DNA of 64,000 nt, taken from an uncultured Lactobacillaceae bacterium (GTDB lineage: Bacteria; Bacillota; Bacilli; Lactobacillales; Lactobacillaceae). The stretch is taken from contig CALYPJ010000006.1 in assembly GCA_945273735.1 (NCBI GenBank), positions 1 through 64,000 on the forward strand. Direction: 5' to 3'. Shown in pieces: positions 17,835 to 26,090 of the stretch; the first letter of the stretch is position 1, and every line of letters begins with the position of its first letter. Position numbers and translations under genes: made by a program. Under the pieces are notes generated by a model. The model made no database searches. It saw only the letters and a program-made list of their open reading frames with translations, and had not been told where the DNA came from.

Positions 17835-17958
17835 TTATATCACCTCTAATTTCGTTACTTTATCTTAACAATAATGGTATTAAAATGCTAAAAAAGGTCT
17901 ACACTTATCGGGCATAAACCATTTCAAACTTAATAATTTACATTAATTAGTATCCATT

Positions 17959-18339
17959 TTAAAGAGATAATTTTGTAAAAGAAATAATTATAACATTAAG
18001 AATTAAAACTATAGCTAAAATCAAAACCGCACCTGCTGCCATATCTTTAATTATTTTTACATCTTGATCAAATTTTGAACCCCATATTTTATCAGAAAGA
18101 TGCTCAATTACAGTATTAAATATTTCAGCACTAATTAACAAAAACCAGTTCAAATTACAAATAACAATTTCAATTATATTAAATTTTAATATTTTAATAC
18201 TGATACATAAAGCTATTAAGACGACTAAATCAATTTTTAAATTACGTTCAGTTTTGAAAGCATAACAAATACCTTTAAGTGCAGAAATTAATGAATGCAT
18301 AAAATTGTGATTCTTAAATTGATTATTTGATGAGCCCAT
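17959..18339 (-). CDS. dgkA: Undecaprenol/diacylglycerol kinase family protein
   Basis: A 126-residue small membrane kinase of the DgkA family; the Gram-positive members phosphorylate undecaprenol and so help maintain the lipid carrier for wall synthesis. Three membrane segments are visible. The catalytic signature is SAEIFNTVIEHLSDKI, followed by VKIIKDMAAGAVLI. It overlaps ybeY by 17 bases. A gap of 124 bp follows before cdd, in which I see no gene. Confidence 0.92.
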   Translation of the reverse strand: MGSSNNQFKNHNFMHSLISALKGICYAFKTERNLKIDLVVLIALCISIKILKFNIIEIVICNLNWFLLISAEIFNTVIEHLSDKIWGSKFDQDVKIIKDMAAGAVLILAIVLILNVIIISFTKLSL

Positions 18340-18793
18340 AACTTTCTAAAATTTCTTCTTGTATTGCCATCATCCTCGATGCATCAGCTTTTTTTATATG
18401 ATCGTATCCACTTAAATGTAATAGACCATGAACTACAGTATAGCCTAATTCACGTTCTTGACTATGATTTAATTCTATTGCTCTTTGGAATACAAAATGC
18501 GGTGCAATAAATAGATCACCAATATCACGAGGTATTCCTTCTTTTTTAAAGATTTCCAACAGTGCTGGATCCTCGCCATCTTCAATTGCAAAACTAATTA
18601 CATCAGTTACTCGATCCTTGTTACGATATTTTTTATTAATTTCATGAATTTTATTATCCGAAACAAAATTAATTGAAATTTCTGTATCATTATTGTGACC
18701 AATTTTTTTACCGCCAAGTTCTATTAAATCTTTAACTTCTGGTAAAAATTTTTCAGGTAACAAATTTTCCTCATTATTAATTTCTAAATCCAA
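18323..18793 (-). CDS. ybeY: Endoribonuclease YbeY
   Basis: A 156-residue YbeY, a zinc endoribonuclease for 16S rRNA 3' maturation and ribosome quality control. The zinc-binding H-x3-H-x5-H signature is present as HGLLHLSGYDH. The DVISFAIEDGEDP segment is also typical. It starts one base after the phoH stop and overlaps dgkA. Confidence 0.95.
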   Translation of the reverse strand: MDLEINNEENLLPEKFLPEVKDLIELGGKKIGHNNDTEISINFVSDNKIHEINKKYRNKDRVTDVISFAIEDGEDPALLEIFKKEGIPRDIGDLFIAPHFVFQRAIELNHSQERELGYTVVHGLLHLSGYDHIKKADASRMMAIQEEILESYGLIK

Positions 18794-19759
18794 TTAACGA
18801 CGTTCCTTTTCGTAAGCTTCAATAATTTTCGTAACTAGTTGATGGCGTACAACATCTTTAGAAGAAAAATTAATAAACCCAATACCTTTAATATCTTTTA
18901 AAATCTTTGAAGCTTGCAATAAACCACTTTGAACTTTAGAAGGCAAATCGATTTGGGAAATATCTCCATTTACAATCATTTTTGAATGTAACCCTAAGCG
19001 TGTCAAAAACATTTTCATTTGTGAAGAAGTAGTATTTTGGGCCTCATCTAAAATGATAAAGGAATTATTTAAAGTTCTTCCTCTCATATACGCTAAAGGT
19101 GCTATTTCAATCACTCCATGATCAATTAAACGCGCACTCTGATCAGCTCCCAAAATTTCGTCTAAAACATCATAAACAGGTCGTAAATAGGGATCAACTT
19201 TTTCTTTTAAATCTCCAGGCAAAAATCCTAAACTTTCACCTGCTTCTACAGCTGGTCTCGTTAAAATTATCCGTTCAACTTGATGCGTTTTTAAACTAGC
19301 TACAGCCAAAACTACCGCTAAATATGTTTTTCCTGTACCAGCAGGGCCAACTCCAAAAGTAATATCATTATTTTTAACTAATTTAACAAACTTTTTTTGA
19401 GTTTCATTTTTAGGTCGAATTATACCGCCTTTTTTAGAATGATAAATTACTTGTTGATAGTAATCTTGCTCTATTTTTTGTGAACTTACTTGTTGAACAT
19501 TAATTAAATTAACAATATCAGTTTGATCTATTTGAATACCCGAAGCAATCATCTGTTCTAATTGTTTAATTATCTGACGTGCTAATACAGCTTGCTTTTC
19601 ATCTCCTATAATTTGTAGTTGATTATTAATTAAATTAATTTCAACTGCCAAAGAATTTTCAATTAAATGTAAAAAAGAATCATTAATACCAAAAAGTTGA
19701 TAAACATCATTAGGATAAGGTAAAAAAAATTCTTTAAAATTTGATCTTTTTGTTGTCAA
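18794..19759 (-). CDS. phoH: PhoH family ATPase
   Basis: A 321-residue PhoH-like protein with an RNA-linked P-loop ATPase. Walker A is GPAGTGKTYLAV, Walker B region is SFIILDEAQNTT, and the following TRLG..SKMIVNGD is helicase-like. The N-terminal about 110 residues carry the PhoH-specific region with a KH-like part. The start is TTG 19759 with AAGGAG ahead. It works next to ybeY in most Firmicutes, probably in RNA metabolism; biochemistry is poorly defined. Confidence 0.92.
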   Translation of the reverse strand: MTTKRSNFKEFFLPYPNDVYQLFGINDSFLHLIENSLAVEINLINNQLQIIGDEKQAVLARQIIKQLEQMIASGIQIDQTDIVNLINVQQVSSQKIEQDYYQQVIYHSKKGGIIRPKNETQKKFVKLVKNNDITFGVGPAGTGKTYLAVVLAVASLKTHQVERIILTRPAVEAGESLGFLPGDLKEKVDPYLRPVYDVLDEILGADQSARLIDHGVIEIAPLAYMRGRTLNNSFIILDEAQNTTSSQMKMFLTRLGLHSKMIVNGDISQIDLPSKVQSGLLQASKILKDIKGIGFINFSSKDVVRHQLVTKIIEAYEKERR

Positions 19760-19782
19760 ACATACTCCTTAGATTAAAAAGT

Positions 19783-20280
19783 TTACTTTAAGGACATAGA
19801 CTTCATTTTATCCATAGTTCGATTTAAAGCCCAATCAACAAAATTATTACCGACATTATTACTATGACCTTTAACCCAAATAAAAGTAATTTGAGAAAAA
19901 CTCTTTAATAGACTATAAATTTCTTTCCAAAGCCCTTGATTTAAAACAATTTTACCATTAGATTTACGCCAATTTTTTTTAGCCCAATTATCTAACCAAT
20001 GTTGGTTAATAGCATCAATAATATATTTAGAATCAGAATAAAGGGTAATTGGAAAATGATTGCCATGTGATGATTTCAATTTTTGTAAAGCTTTTAATAA
20101 CCCGGTTAATTCCATTTGATTGTTGGTTGCTCCTAATACACCGTCACTAGCATAAAATTTCTTATCATCGTAAGTAATTAAATATGCCCATGCAGCTAAA
20201 TCAGTTGATTTAACTTTGCCTCCTTTAAAATTGCCAGTATTACGAGTACCACCGTCAGTATAAACTGTTATTTTAGGCAA
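19783..20280 (-). CDS. rnhA: Ribonuclease HI
   Basis: A 165-residue RNase H type 1 that removes RNA from RNA-DNA hybrids. Catalytic acids are visible: Asp8 of YTDGG, Glu of NNQMELTGLL, Asp of LYSDSKY, and the late Asp of NNFVDWALN; the catalytic His region is KGHSNN. The start is TTG with GAGGATAG ahead. It lies between rpsU and phoH, 23 bp from phoH. This complements RNase HII at 33.4 kb. Confidence 0.92.
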   Translation of the reverse strand: MPKITVYTDGGTRNTGNFKGGKVKSTDLAAWAYLITYDDKKFYASDGVLGATNNQMELTGLLKALQKLKSSHGNHFPITLYSDSKYIIDAINQHWLDNWAKKNWRKSNGKIVLNQGLWKEIYSLLKSFSQITFIWVKGHSNNVGNNFVDWALNRTMDKMKSMSLK

Positions 20281-20298
20281 AACTATCCTCTAATATAA

Positions 20299-20323
20299 AA
20301 AAAGACAGTTACTGCTGTCTTTA
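20299..20323 (-). terminator. Partial terminator after rpsU
   Basis: Minus strand AAAGACAG CAGTAA CTGTCTTTTTTT. The 8-bp stem and T run follow the rpsU stop by four bases, so downstream rnhA needs read-through or its own promoter. Confidence 0.8.
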
Positions 20324-20326
20324 ACA

Positions 20327-20503
20327 TTACTTCTTTTTTCTCTTGCGTGCTGCTTCAGACTTTAACTTACGCTTAACACTTGGTTTTTCATAGAACTCAC
20401 GTTTTCGATATTCTTGTAACGTTCCACTCTTTGAGACTGCCCTTTTAAAACGTTTTAAAGCATCATCAAGAGATTCGTTCTTTCGAACAACTGTCCTCGT
20501 CAA
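20327..20503 (-). CDS. rpsU: 30S ribosomal protein bS21
   Basis: A 58-residue S21 with the family's core [17 protein letters not shown] and the basic C-terminus ([18 protein letters not shown]). Start is TTG 20503, preceded by GGAGG; the product begins TRTVVRKNE after Met. S21 assists translation initiation. It has its own promoter and a terminator right after it. Confidence 0.96.
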   Translation of the reverse strand: MTRTVVRKNESLDDALKRFKRAVSKSGTLQEYRKREFYEKPSVKRKLKSEAARKRKKK

Positions 20504-20538
20504 AATTCAAACCCCCCTCCGCTTACTAATTAGTAATA

Positions 20539-20567
20539 ATACTACTAGGAACTTAACGCATTGTCAA
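20539..20567 (-). promoter_or_regulatory. Promoter of rpsU
   Basis: Perfect TTGACA, 17-base spacer, TAGTAT on the minus strand; the -10 ends 36 bp before the rpsU start. It probably drives at least rpsU, possibly the whole leftward block. Confidence 0.75.
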
Positions 20568-20687
20568 ACTTTAAGTGACAAAATTTGCAATAATTATAAA
20601 ATTTAAATACTTATATATTTTAAATTCATTTATAATAACAATTACTATAAGATAAAGAAAAATTTTAAATAAAATAGTTCTCAAGGG

Positions 20688-20716
20688 TTGAACAAGTTAG
20701 AGCATTTTCCTAATAT
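20688..20716 (+). promoter_or_regulatory. Promoter of yitT-family gene
   Basis: TTGAAC, 17-base spacer, TAATAT, 42 bp before the ATG at 20759. Confidence 0.6.
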
Positions 20717-20758
20717 AATTAAGTTAAATAAATAATTATTAATAAGGTTAAGGAATTA

Positions 20759-21643
20759 ATGAATACAAATCTTTCAGAATTTTTTCATCGTTATCAACGC
20801 TGGAACAAATTAACTGCTACTATAACTTATGCAATTTCAGTTACAATAGCGGTCAATATTTTTTGGTCATCAAGTAATCTATACGGTTCAGGAATAACAG
20901 GATTTGCTCAATTAATTCAAACAATTACTCATCGATATTTTCATATTAATTTTTTAACAACACCAGTTATGTTACTATTGTTGAATCTTCCTTTACTTTT
21001 TATCGCATGGAATAAAATTGGCCATCATTTTACAATTTATACGTTAATTTCTTTAGTTTTATCTACTATTTTTATGCACTATATATCTGGAGAACCTTTA
21101 ACTAATAATCCAATTATTAATGCTGTATTTGGAGGATTAATCAACGGTACGGGTACTGGATTTGCATTAAGAATGGGAATTTCAACAGGTGGTCTAGATA
21201 TTATTGGGATTTTAATGCGACGTAAAACCGGGAAAACAGTAGGAACCATTAATATGGTTTTTAATTTTTTTATTTTAGTTGCATCAGCATTAATATTTGG
21301 TTGGGCAACTGCTTTTTATAGTGCTATAGGAATTTTTGTGAGTGCTAGAGTAATGGACTTACTCTACACCAAACAACAGCGAATGCAAGTTCTAATTGTA
21401 ACAGATACCCCCAAAAAAGTAATTGATAATATTAAAGTTGGAATGCACCGCGGTGTAACTATTATTGGTGAAGCCAAGGGCGCTTATACACGTAATGAAA
21501 AAACTATTTTATTAACAATAATTTCACGGTATGAGCTATACGATTTTCATAAGATTATGCAAGAGACAGATCCTAATTCTTTTGTTAGTATAACTAATGT
21601 AGCTAAACTATATGGAAATTTTTACGAAAAAAAAGTTAATTGA
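20759..21643 (+). CDS. YitT family membrane protein (DUF161/DUF2179)
   Basis: A 294-residue membrane protein with five or six hydrophobic segments followed by a soluble DUF2179 domain (about 205-290, VLIVTDTPKKVID ... ITNVAKLYGNF). The GSGITGFAQLI and GISTGGLDIIG segments are family landmarks. Members occur widely in Firmicutes; the transported substrate is not established. A tRNA-Arg gene follows 54 bp downstream. Confidence 0.9.
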   Translation: MNTNLSEFFHRYQRWNKLTATITYAISVTIAVNIFWSSSNLYGSGITGFAQLIQTITHRYFHINFLTTPVMLLLLNLPLLFIAWNKIGHHFTIYTLISLVLSTIFMHYISGEPLTNNPIINAVFGGLINGTGTGFALRMGISTGGLDIIGILMRRKTGKTVGTINMVFNFFILVASALIFGWATAFYSAIGIFVSARVMDLLYTKQQRMQVLIVTDTPKKVIDNIKVGMHRGVTIIGEAKGAYTRNEKTILLTIISRYELYDFHKIMQETDPNSFVSITNVAKLYGNFYEKKVN

Positions 21644-21657
21644 ATTTATCTGATTTA

Positions 21658-21686
21658 TTGCATTCAAGCAGATTTTTGGTTAAAAT
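21658..21686 (+). promoter_or_regulatory. Promoter of tRNA-Arg
   Basis: TTGCAT, 17-base spacer, TAAAAT; the -10 ends 11 bp before the tRNA 5' end, so the primary transcript has a very short leader. Confidence 0.7.
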
Positions 21687-21697
21687 ATAAAAGTTGT

Positions 21698-21771
21698 GTC
21701 ACAGTGGCTCAGCTGGATAGAGCAACGGTCTTCTAAACCGTGGGTCGTGAGTTCGAATCTCACCTGTGACA
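21698..21771 (+). tRNA. tRNA-Arg (UCU anticodon)
   Basis: Cloverleaf with acceptor GTCACAG/CTGTGAC, D arm GCTC/GAGC, anticodon stem ACGGT/ACCGT with loop CTTCTAA (anticodon TCT, reading AGA/AGG), and T arm GTGAG/CTCAC around TTCGAAT. The 3' CCA is not encoded. Its own promoter precedes it and a terminator follows 23 bp later. Confidence 0.96.
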
Positions 21772-21794
21772 TTGAAAAATTAATTCTTCAATAA

Positions 21795-21823
21795 CAAAAA
21801 AGCTCAATATATGAGCTTTTTTT
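21795..21823 (+). terminator. Terminator after tRNA-Arg
   Basis: AAAAAGCTCA ATATA TGAGCTTTTTTT; the stem is about 10 bp and it ends in a T run. Confidence 0.85.
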
Positions 21824-21878
21824 GTATACTATAACATCATAATTAAAGAAAAATTACTATAAAAAGACAAAAATAAAA

Positions 21879-21904
21879 ACGTTGAAACTTCAATTTCAAC
21901 GTTA
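21879..21904 (-). terminator. Terminator after small gene at 21962
   Basis: Minus strand AACGTTGAAA TTGAAG TTTCAACGTT followed by TTTATTTTTG. A perfect 10-bp stem 58 bp after the small gene's stop. Confidence 0.75.
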
Positions 21905-21961
21905 TTAAATTTAATCCAAAAACGAATCTTTTTTATATTTATAAAGCATAAATTCTTAAAA

Positions 21962-22144
21962 CTATTTAGGGAGCTTAACTGGACGATCTGGATGAGAAAC
22001 ATCAGAAGTAAAACTAACAGATCTCATTGCAAAAGGAGTAGATACCCAAACTGTTTTTCGGGTTCGCATACCTTTATTAAAATTGTTTTGATTACGATAA
22101 TCGGTATTTTTATTAGATTTAGAAGAAAATAAATGCCCAAACAT
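21962..22144 (-). CDS. Small unrecognised protein (60 residues)
   Basis: I do not recognise this gene. It encodes 60 residues beginning MFGHLFSSKS, with a polar Asn/Lys/Arg-rich middle and a C-terminus rich in Ser, Val and Pro (SVSFTSDVSH, DRPVKLPK). It has no membrane segment, Cys or known motif. Support that it is real: GGAGG upstream of the ATG, a good promoter (TTGCAC, 18 bases, TAAAAT at 22192-22221) and a strong terminator downstream. It stands alone between tRNA-Arg and another small orphan gene. Confidence 0.55.
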   Translation of the reverse strand: MFGHLFSSKSNKNTDYRNQNNFNKGMRTRKTVWVSTPFAMRSVSFTSDVSHPDRPVKLPK

Positions 22145-22191
22145 AATTAAATTTGACCTCCATTCAAAATAAATAAAATTTTTATATTTTT

Positions 22192-22221
22192 ATTTTAGAA
22201 AGAATATAAAAATTAGTGCAA
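22192..22221 (-). promoter_or_regulatory. Promoter of small gene 21962-22144
   Basis: Minus strand TTGCAC, 18-base spacer, TAAAAT; the -10 ends 47 bp before the ATG. Confidence 0.55.
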
Positions 22222-22467
22222 CACAGCAGTTAATTTTATTCAAAAGCTAACCTAAAATACTTCATCGATTTATAGTTCTTTAATTCTTTCCACTAATAAT
22301 TTTAACATTTTTATTTACTTTTGGGGCACTTTAATTCTAAAAAAAAATTAATTTTTAATTAAGTTTTTATAAAAATTATAAAGCCTTTTTGCACCATATT
22401 TGCTGATCTAAAATTTAAAATCTTTAAAAATTATATAAATTTAAACTAATACTCAATTCAAAATCAA
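22222..22467. other. Intergenic AT-rich stretch, nothing recognised
   Basis: Together with the promoter to its left, 22145-22467 has no gene I can support. It is very AT-rich, with poly-A and poly-T runs but no convincing hairpin, RNA gene or repeat. Confidence 0.5.
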
Positions 22468-22692
22468 TTAAACTTCATAATTATTTATTTGCTCAATTTT
22501 AGTTATATATCTATTTTTCATTTGCAATATTACAGAATTACGACTAGATTTATTAAAATATGAAGAAGTCCATTCTTCACCATTACGATTAAAATCAAGA
22601 TGATAAAGCCCGTTTTTATCCTTTTGAGAGTAAACAGTAATATTAATTGATTCTTTACTTTTTTTTCGATTGTTAAGGTTTTCTAAATTCAT
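22468..22692 (-). CDS. Small unrecognised protein (74 residues)
   Basis: I do not recognise this gene. It encodes 74 polar residues starting MNLENLNNRKKSK. The middle (INITVYSQKDKNGLYHLDF, then EEWTSSYFNKSSR) alternates like beta strands and the C-terminal part (NSVILQMKNRYITKIEQI) looks helical. No membrane segment or Cys. A strong ribosome binding site (GGAGG, five bases from the ATG) supports translation. It is divergent from the PPDK-regulator gene, sharing a 183-bp intergenic region. Confidence 0.55.
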   Translation of the reverse strand: MNLENLNNRKKSKESINITVYSQKDKNGLYHLDFNRNGEEWTSSYFNKSSRNSVILQMKNRYITKIEQINNYEV

Positions 22693-22817
22693 TGTTCCTC
22701 CGAAACAACTTTATTGTTTAAGATTATTAATCTATTTTTTTTTTACTTTTTCACTACAATAATTGTAAACATTTTTAAAAAATATAAAAGCGTTTGTTAA
22801 AAAAATAAATTAAATCA

Positions 22818-22848
22818 TTTGTAATCATTAGTGTATTTTCCGATATAC
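22818..22848 (+). promoter_or_regulatory. Possible promoter of PPDK-regulator gene
   Basis: TTGTAA and TATACT with a long 19-base spacer, 27 bp before the GTG start. The -10 is good, the -35 spacing poor. Confidence 0.35.
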
Positions 22849-22875
22849 TATAGATAAAAGACTGGAGGAATAACG

Positions 22876-23712
22876 GTGAAAGAAATAACAATTTATACAG
22901 TATCTGATTCAGTTGGAGATACTGCAACCAAACTAACACATGCTGCTTTAGCTCAATATCCTGAATTAAAAGTAAATTACGTAAAATTTCCTTTTATCAA
23001 TGAAGAAAAGAAAATTACTAACCTTGTTAATGAGGCAGCTGAAAATAAAGCAATAATTGTATTTTCCTTAGGGGGCAATGGACTTGCAAAATACATGAAT
23101 AATTATTGCAAGGCTCGTCATGTAGTTTGCTTTGATTTAATGAGTCCAATTATTAATTACATTCATGATTTAACTGGATTAAGCCCCAAAGGTGAAGCAG
23201 GTGCGGTTCATCATTTAAATGAAAATTACTTTAATCGCATTTCAGCCGTAGAGTTTGCTGTACTTTACGATGACGGTAAGGATCCTAAAGGCTTTCTCGA
23301 AGCAGATCTAGTTTTGGTTGGAGTATCTCGAACTTCAAAAACACCGCTTTCTTTATTTTTAGCTAATCGTAACTTAAAAGTAGCCAACTTTCCCTTAGTA
23401 AAAAATGCAACTTTACCTCCGGAATTATTTAAAATTAACCCTCAAAAAATTGTTGGATTAACAACTGAACCTGAAGTTTTAATGGAAATTCGTAAAGAGC
23501 GTTTAATTTCTTATGGATTAAAACCTGAAGCTGCATATTCTGATATAAAAAATGTTAAAAGCGAATTGCAATATGCTAATAATTTATTTAAAAAATTGGG
23601 ATGTATGGTAATTAATACTGCTCATCGTTCAATTGAAGAAAGTGCGGCACTGATTATGCAACACTTAAATTTAGATGACGAAGGAAATAAAATTATGACC
23701 AAAAGAGATTAG
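22876..23712 (+). CDS. PPDK regulatory protein family kinase/phosphorylase (DUF299)
   Basis: A 278-residue DUF299 protein (YqfL type), a serine/threonine kinase and pyrophosphorylase that in plants and bacteria switches pyruvate phosphate dikinase or PEP synthase on and off. The N-terminal TVSDSVGDTATKLTHAAL and the P-loop-like GVSRTSKTPLS near residue 150 are diagnostic. GTG 22876 is preceded by GGAGG at seven bases. No ppdK or ppsA gene lies in the window, so the target here is unknown. pepX follows 13 bp downstream, probably in the same transcript. Confidence 0.9.
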   Translation: MKEITIYTVSDSVGDTATKLTHAALAQYPELKVNYVKFPFINEEKKITNLVNEAAENKAIIVFSLGGNGLAKYMNNYCKARHVVCFDLMSPIINYIHDLTGLSPKGEAGAVHHLNENYFNRISAVEFAVLYDDGKDPKGFLEADLVLVGVSRTSKTPLSLFLANRNLKVANFPLVKNATLPPELFKINPQKIVGLTTEPEVLMEIRKERLISYGLKPEAAYSDIKNVKSELQYANNLFKKLGCMVINTAHRSIEESAALIMQHLNLDDEGNKIMTKRD

Positions 23713-23725
23713 AATAGGAATATAA

Positions 23726-26023
23726 ATGAAATATAACGCTTTTGCTAAACCAATTTTCTATAATTCAAAAACTGAACTAAAAAAAATTAACTTATTTTCA
23801 AATGACAAAGAATTTTCAACACAACTAAAATTTTACTTTAATCATTTAACCTACCCACAAAGTGATTTGAATAAAATTGCAGTTAATCAAAACCAAACTT
23901 TATATGATTTAATCGTAAGTAAACCAAATCAGTTAACTGCTGAACAGTTCTATACTATCATTTTACAAATTCTTGATTTTCATTTAGGAGTTGATTTTAC
24001 TTTAAATAAATCCATAGACTTTTTAAATGAAATTAATCAAAATATTTTAAAAGAAAAAACAGTTTCATTAAATAATTTACCTGATTTTATTTTTAATGCG
24101 CTTAATCTTCGTGCAGCTAATGGTCTCTCTTTAATCGATAATTTAATAAACGATAATTTTTTAATAAATTTTGAAGAAAAAAGCAGCAATTCGATTTTTT
24201 TTGCTGGAAAGTCCTTACCAGTTTTTCATAATTTTATAAAAGAAAATTACTATATTGACACACAAATTGATACTGATGGAGATGGTTATAGTGATCGTGT
24301 ATTAGTCCAAATTACCCGTCCTATATCTTCAAATAAAATACCTGTAATTCTTTGTGCAGATCCTTATTATGAGGGTACAAATGAAATGAGTCCCGAATTA
24401 AATTCTATTAAAGGAGATTTAAAAGTAAAAGATGTCGAAACAATTAAACTAAATCCAATTAGTGATTATAAAATTGCTCCAAGCAAAATAATTAAAAATT
24501 CAGATGATAAAAAATTTTCTTATTCGGCTAATCAAGAATCTCTTGATTTTCCTCTTAATAATTTCTTCTTAGCCCGTGGATTTGCTGTGGCTTATGTTGC
24601 AGGATTAGGAACAAGAGGGTCTCAGGGGATGCGAACTACTGGTGATCGTGCAGAGACAATAACTTGCTGTAAAGCTATTGAATTCTTAAGTGGAAATGGA
24701 TCTGGTTATATTAATAAAAATAGTAAAAAGCAAATAATTTTAAATTGGTGTAACGGTGCAGTTGCTATGACTGGACGTAGCTATTTAGGAACTTTAGCTA
24801 CAGCAGCAGCAACTCAAAATCCCAAAGGACTTAAAACCATTATTTCTGAATCGGCAATTTCAAATTGGTACAATTATTATCGTGAAAATGGATTAGTGGT
24901 TGCCCCTGGTGGTTTTCCAGGTGAAGACGCAGATGTACTAGCTTTAGATACTTATTCTCGCTGGTATGATGGTGCTGAATATTTAAAAACTGCAGAAAAA
25001 TTTAAAAAATTTAAAAATAAGATGAAACATGAGCAAGATAGAGTAACAGGAAATTACAATCAATTTTGGCAAAATCGTAATTATTTGTTAGAAGCAGATC
25101 AAATCAAAATCGATTGTTTGTATATTCATGGACTTAATGACTGGAATGTAAAACCTATTAACCTTTATCAGCTCTACCATAAAGCTAAAAATGCTCATCT
25201 AAAACTAATTTTGCATCAAGGACAACACATTAGTCCTCATAATATTCAATCTCTTGATTATTTAGATATTTGTAATTTTTGGTTAACCAATCATCTTTAT
25301 AATATTGATAATAAAATTACTAAAATTTTACCTAATATAATAGTTCAAAACAATCGTAATCCCGACTCTTGGAAAGAATCAAAAAATTGGGGCAAAAAGC
25401 AAGTAAAGTCAATCAAATTAGGTCAAGGTAGTTATACTTATTGTGATAATTTAAGCCAAATTTTTGATCATAATTTCAATCATAAACTAAATAATTATGA
25501 ATCTTCTTTTGCCTTAAAAGATCCTATTTTTAAAAAATCTTGTTTTATTTTAGATATAAAACTACGGGAAGCCTTGACAATTAATGGTCAAGTGAGAATT
25601 AAAATAAATATTAAAACAAATGCTCAAACTGGTTTACTTAGTGCAGCTCTGTTTGAAATAAATCCAACTAAAATAACAACCACAACTACTACTCCTGTTG
25701 AAAATCGCTTTTTTCAATTAGTACCTAATCAAGAAAGAATTGCATTACATACTTTTAAAACTAAATCATTCCCATATCGCTTAATTACTTTTGGTCATAT
25801 TAATCTACAAAATATAGATGGTCCAGCTAAAATTAACCAGGTTAAGCCACAAATACCTCTTGATTTAAATTTAGATTTACAACCTACCATTTATGAACTT
25901 GTACCCGATAGTAAACTAAGATTAATTTTATTTGGGAGTGATATGAAATATACAATTCAAGTAAAAACACCACAAGAATATACTTTAAACTTAGATCGTT
26001 CTAATTTGTTTTTACCATATTAA
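23726..26023 (+). CDS. pepX: X-prolyl-dipeptidyl aminopeptidase
   Basis: A 765-residue S15 serine peptidase that removes X-Pro dipeptides from peptides in the cytoplasm, key for use of proline-rich peptides. The nucleophile is the Ser in GRSYLGT. Asp in HGLNDWNVKP and His in LHQGQHISPH complete the triad. The N-terminal PepX_N region (about 1-150) and the C-terminal jelly-roll region are present. Length fits lactobacillar PepX (about 790). A bidirectional terminator separates it from hslU. Confidence 0.95.
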   Translation: MKYNAFAKPIFYNSKTELKKINLFSNDKEFSTQLKFYFNHLTYPQSDLNKIAVNQNQTLYDLIVSKPNQLTAEQFYTIILQILDFHLGVDFTLNKSIDFLNEINQNILKEKTVSLNNLPDFIFNALNLRAANGLSLIDNLINDNFLINFEEKSSNSIFFAGKSLPVFHNFIKENYYIDTQIDTDGDGYSDRVLVQITRPISSNKIPVILCADPYYEGTNEMSPELNSIKGDLKVKDVETIKLNPISDYKIAPSKIIKNSDDKKFSYSANQESLDFPLNNFFLARGFAVAYVAGLGTRGSQGMRTTGDRAETITCCKAIEFLSGNGSGYINKNSKKQIILNWCNGAVAMTGRSYLGTLATAAATQNPKGLKTIISESAISNWYNYYRENGLVVAPGGFPGEDADVLALDTYSRWYDGAEYLKTAEKFKKFKNKMKHEQDRVTGNYNQFWQNRNYLLEADQIKIDCLYIHGLNDWNVKPINLYQLYHKAKNAHLKLILHQGQHISPHNIQSLDYLDICNFWLTNHLYNIDNKITKILPNIIVQNNRNPDSWKESKNWGKKQVKSIKLGQGSYTYCDNLSQIFDHNFNHKLNNYESSFALKDPIFKKSCFILDIKLREALTINGQVRIKINIKTNAQTGLLSAALFEINPTKITTTTTTPVENRFFQLVPNQERIALHTFKTKSFPYRLITFGHINLQNIDGPAKINQVKPQIPLDLNLDLQPTIYELVPDSKLRLILFGSDMKYTIQVKTPQEYTLNLDRSNLFLPY

Positions 26024-26040
26024 TATTCACATTTAAACTA

Positions 26041-26079
26041 AAAAGAGAAAAATTACTTTGTAATTTTTCTCTTTTTTTT
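26041..26079. terminator. Bidirectional terminator between pepX and hslU
   Basis: AAAAAGAGAAAAATTAC TTT GTAATTTTTCTCTTTTT: a 17-bp stem with A and T runs at either end, between convergent genes. Confidence 0.9.
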
Positions 26080-26090
26080 AATCCCACTAT

